NCBI GenBank assembly: GCA_031278495.1 | Contig: JAITKG010000043.1 | Span: 1-6,538, forward strand | Reading direction: 5' to 3' | DNA length: 6,538 nucleotides | Origin: Prevotellaceae bacterium | GTDB taxonomy: Bacteria; Bacteroidota; Bacteroidia; Bacteroidales; UBA932 | Shown here: in pieces, positions 5,537 through 6,538 of the stretch | How positions within the stretch are numbered: the stretch's first letter is position 1 | Layout of the letters: the number at the start of each line of letters is the position of its first letter | Translations under genes and position numbers: made by a program | The notes under the pieces: generated by a model | What the model was told of the DNA's origin: nothing | Databases searched by the model: none | The model's input: only the letters and a program-made list of their open reading frames with translations

Positions 5537-5554
5537 AGTTGCGAAGCGACTTTT
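5537..5554 (+). terminator. Possible rng terminator: GCGAAGC mini-hairpin plus short T tract
   Basis: AGTTGC (5537-5542) pairs with GCGACT (5546-5551) around a GAA triloop, with one G-U pair, followed by TTTT at 5551-5554. The central GCGAAGC is known to form an unusually stable mini-hairpin. A second small stem, GCCG-TTGCA-CGGC (5513-5525), lies just upstream. The T tract is short and overlaps the stop codon of the convergent gene, so this is tentative. Confidence 0.4.
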
Positions 5555-6203
5555 AATTCCCAATTCCTATATGAAACAGCAGCATTGCCAATCCGTCGAA
5601 GAGGGATATAATCCCGAGTATAATAATAATGATACCTGCAATGCGGTTAATATACCACAATTGCCGGATGCGGAAACGATGGCGGAAACGGTTGATAAGC
5701 CAACTGAGGAAAAACCACCAGGACGCCGCGCCCAGTACCACGCCCCATAAAACTATAGCAATATTTAACACGCCCGATTCCTTGTCAATATTGACGCCTA
5801 CTAACGCAAACAGCGCCAATAGCAGGAACGTGGCGCCCGGATTGGATATGGTGAGGATAAAAACGGATATATAATCTTCGAACGACCGGCTGGCTTGTTT
5901 CTTGCGGCGCAGTTGCTTGACCGGATTCGATAAATAGACCGACAGCCCAATACCCGCCACCAGTAAGCCGCCGCCAATCAGAAACCAATTTTCGTTTGCG
6001 TTGAAAATGCGTTGCACAAACGCAAGACTGAGGATAGCCAATGCCGCAAAAATAGTATCTGCCGTAGCGGCGCCCAAGCCCGAGATAAAACCCGATTGCC
6101 GTCCCTTGCTAATTGTGCGCTGTACGACCAATACGCCTATAGGTCCTAACGGGATAGAAGCTCCCAGACCAACCAATATGCCTTTTACCAATTCAAATTC
6201 CAT
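5553..6203 (-). CDS. LysE-family transporter (putative amino-acid/metabolite exporter)
   Basis: 216-residue integral inner-membrane protein with about six hydrophobic segments (roughly 6-28, 42-65, 73-92, 112-138, 147-172 and 186-211). The family signature is clear: GxxxGxxxSxPxGPxG at residues 8-23 ('ILVGLGASIPLGPIG'), then an arginine-containing loop and 'GFISGLGAATADTIFAAL' (38-55) with Asp49, and TISNPGATF (118-126) opening segment 4. Basic residues cluster in the loops at 96-106 and 172-180. Relatives export lysine, arginine, threonine or homoserine lactones; the substrate here cannot be told from sequence. ATG at 6203 starts directly on the conserved N-terminus. The last four residues (GIGN) and stop are written by a heptamer repeat (5555-5568). 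It is a single gene convergent with rng; an exact TATCTTTG box lies 24 bp upstream of the start. Confidence 0.9.
   Translation of the reverse strand: MEFELVKGILVGLGASIPLGPIGVLVVQRTISKGRQSGFISGLGAATADTIFAALAILSLAFVQRIFNANENWFLIGGGLLVAGIGLSVYLSNPVKQLRRKKQASRSFEDYISVFILTISNPGATFLLLALFALVGVNIDKESGVLNIAIVLWGVVLGAASWWFFLSWLINRFRHRFRIRQLWYINRIAGIIIIILGIISLFDGLAMLLFHIGIGN
5555..5568. repeat. Two heptamers AATTCCC-AATTCCT overlapping the 3' end of the LysE-family gene
   Basis: Two adjacent 7-bp units differing at one base. On the minus strand they encode the terminal Gly-Ile-Gly-Asn and part of the TAA of the exporter. The same AATTCCT unit occurs in the heptamer run at the right end of the window (6510-6537), in the same orientation, so the exporter gene is flanked by copies. 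Confidence 0.55.
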
Positions 6204-6226
6204 TGTATAAGTTACGTTTCAAGCGG

Positions 6227-6234
6227 CAAAGATA
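6227..6234 (-). promoter_or_regulatory. -7 box of the LysE-family gene (TATCTTTG)
   Basis: Exact TAnnTTTG match on the minus strand, 24 bp upstream of the ATG at 6203. I could not find a TTTG or TTG about 19 bp farther upstream (6254-6257), so only the -7 element is supported. Confidence 0.5.
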
Positions 6235-6260
6235 GAAAAAAATTTACAGATTTACGGATT

Positions 6261-6274
6261 TTTTCAATTTTCAA
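6261..6274. repeat. Heptamer pair TTTTCAA-TTTTCAA
   Basis: Two exact 7-bp units, followed by CTTCCTT. TTTCAACTT (6269-6277) is the reverse complement of AAGTTGAAA at 6361-6369, so this and the AGTTGAA run form inverted flanks of the GC-rich core between them. Confidence 0.5.
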
Positions 6275-6282
6275 CTTCCTTT

Positions 6283-6295
6283 CCCCCTTCGGGGG
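6283..6295. repeat. CCCCCTTCGGGGG hairpin
   Basis: C5 and G5 separated by TTC, readable as a four-pair stem closed by a UUCG tetraloop. A second G5 at 6299-6303 could compete for the same C5 tract. There is no T tract on either side typical of a terminator, so I treat it as part of a repeat element. Confidence 0.5.
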
Positions 6296-6303
6296 TTAGG
6301 GGG

Positions 6304-6350
6304 CTTCCGCTGCGTGCGCTCGTTCCTCGCGCACTCCGGTCGGAATGACG
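6304..6350. repeat. REP-like palindromic intergenic element
   Basis: GC-rich block in AT-richer surroundings with nested dyads: GTGCGC/GCGCAC (6314-6319 and 6329-6334), TCCG/CGGA (6335-6344), and an outer CTGCGT/ACGCAG pair (6310-6315 and 6351-6356). The minus strand reads GTCATTCCGACCGGAGTGCG, a phrase that resembles dispersed intergenic repeats I recall from Bacteroidota and other genomes. Copy number cannot be judged from one window. Confidence 0.5.
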
Positions 6351-6354
6351 ACGC

Positions 6355-6375
6355 AGTTGAAAGTTGAAAGTTGAA
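6355..6375. repeat. Three tandem heptamers AGTTGAA
   Basis: Three exact, adjacent 7-bp copies with a partial fourth (AGTT, 6376-6379). Forms the right inverted flank of the 6261-6375 structure. Confidence 0.75.
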
Positions 6376-6380
6376 AGTTT

Positions 6381-6508
6381 CCGCCGCGCCAGCCACATCT
6401 TCACATTTTCACATTTCCACATCATCACATATTCACATTAGCTATCGCGCCAGCCACATCTCCACATTTCCACATCATCACATTTTCACATTAGCCGCCG
6501 CGCCAGCC
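6381..6508. repeat. Nested tandem repeat: 13-nt linkers separating CACATnnn octamer blocks
   Basis: Thirteen-nt linkers ending GCGCCAGC at 6381-6393, 6442-6454 and 6495-6507 separate octamer blocks. Block 1 (6394-6441) has six CACATnnn units and block 2 (6455-6494) has five; both end in CACATTAG. Linkers 1 and 3 are identical and linker 2 differs in four of its first five bases. The outer periods are 61 and 53 bp, differing by exactly one octamer, which suggests slippage. Confidence 0.8.
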
Positions 6509-6509
6509 C

Positions 6510-6537
6510 AATTCTTAGTTCTTAACTCCTAATTCCT
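6510..6537. repeat. Four degenerate heptamers AATTCTT/AGTTCTT/AACTCCT/AATTCCT
   Basis: A 7-bp period with consensus AryTCyT runs to the window's last base. It shares the AATTCCT unit with 5562-5568 and probably continues beyond the edge. Confidence 0.6.
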
Positions 6538-6538
6538 G

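Larger units (their letters stand above)
6235..6538. other. Gene-free right end: mosaic of short tandem repeats and palindromes
   Basis: Upstream of the exporter gene no credible coding frame is visible for 304 bp. In order it holds T-rich sequence, inverted heptamers (6261-6281), a C5/G5 hairpin (6283-6295), a GC-rich REP-like block (6304-6350), direct heptamers (6355-6375), a nested octamer array (6381-6508) and a second heptamer run (6510-6537) reaching almost to the window edge. It may continue beyond. Confidence 0.75.

Noticed and set aside
5508..5750. 80-codon plus-strand frame downstream of rng
   Set aside because: It is antisense to the clear LysE-family gene and has no recognisable features.
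6381..6508. CRISPR array
   Set aside because: Only three short 13-nt repeats, 'spacers' are themselves octamer tandem repeats, and no cas genes are present.

Overview
This window looks like chromosomal DNA from a member of the Bacteroidota, most likely Bacteroidales. The main evidence is promoter architecture: exact TAnnTTTG -7 boxes, some with a TTTG element about 19-20 bp upstream, precede several genes, and A-rich leaders replace clear Shine-Dalgarno sites. The gene content agrees: a Bacteroidota-type HU/IHF-like protein, a tiny COX24/bS22-like basic protein and an RNase G in a row, plus a short XRE regulator with the C-terminal 'IIFYTDKTF' tail common in this phylum. I cannot name a species.

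Left part (1-2341, minus strand): pyrD (quinone-type dihydroorotate dehydrogenase, pyrimidine synthesis) is followed 3 nt later by cinA, whose 3' end runs off the left edge. A TTTG-N20-TAnnTTTG promoter precedes pyrD. Centre-left (2342-3428): a small XRE-family regulator reads leftward from a 673-bp, very AT-rich gene-free region. That region holds at least five copies of a 12-bp palindrome, TTACAnnTGTAA. This is the most unusual regulatory structure in the window and is probably an operator array. One operator overlaps the regulator's own putative promoter, and another sits directly upstream of an unrecognised 59-codon ORF.

Centre-right (3348-5484, plus strand): a textbook Bacteroidota promoter (TTTG-N19-TACATTTG) drives an HU-family gene. 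Fifteen nt later comes a 30-residue, extremely basic putative ribosomal protein too short for most gene finders, then a hairpin, then rng (ribonuclease E/G). The set links nucleoid, ribosome and RNA processing functions.

Right part (5485-6538): a LysE-family exporter gene faces rng convergently. Its last codons and stop lie in a heptamer repeat (AATTCCN) that reappears at the right edge of the window. The gene-free right end (6235-6538) is a mosaic of short-period tandem repeats: heptamers in both orientations around a GC-rich REP-like palindromic core, and a nested array of CACATnnn octamers in blocks of six and five separated by near-identical 13-nt linkers.

No mobile-element gene, tRNA, rRNA or CRISPR array was seen. 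Most genes are ordinary housekeeping functions. The parts worth a second look are the operator array, the repeat mosaic, and the PyrD and HU active-region substitutions.
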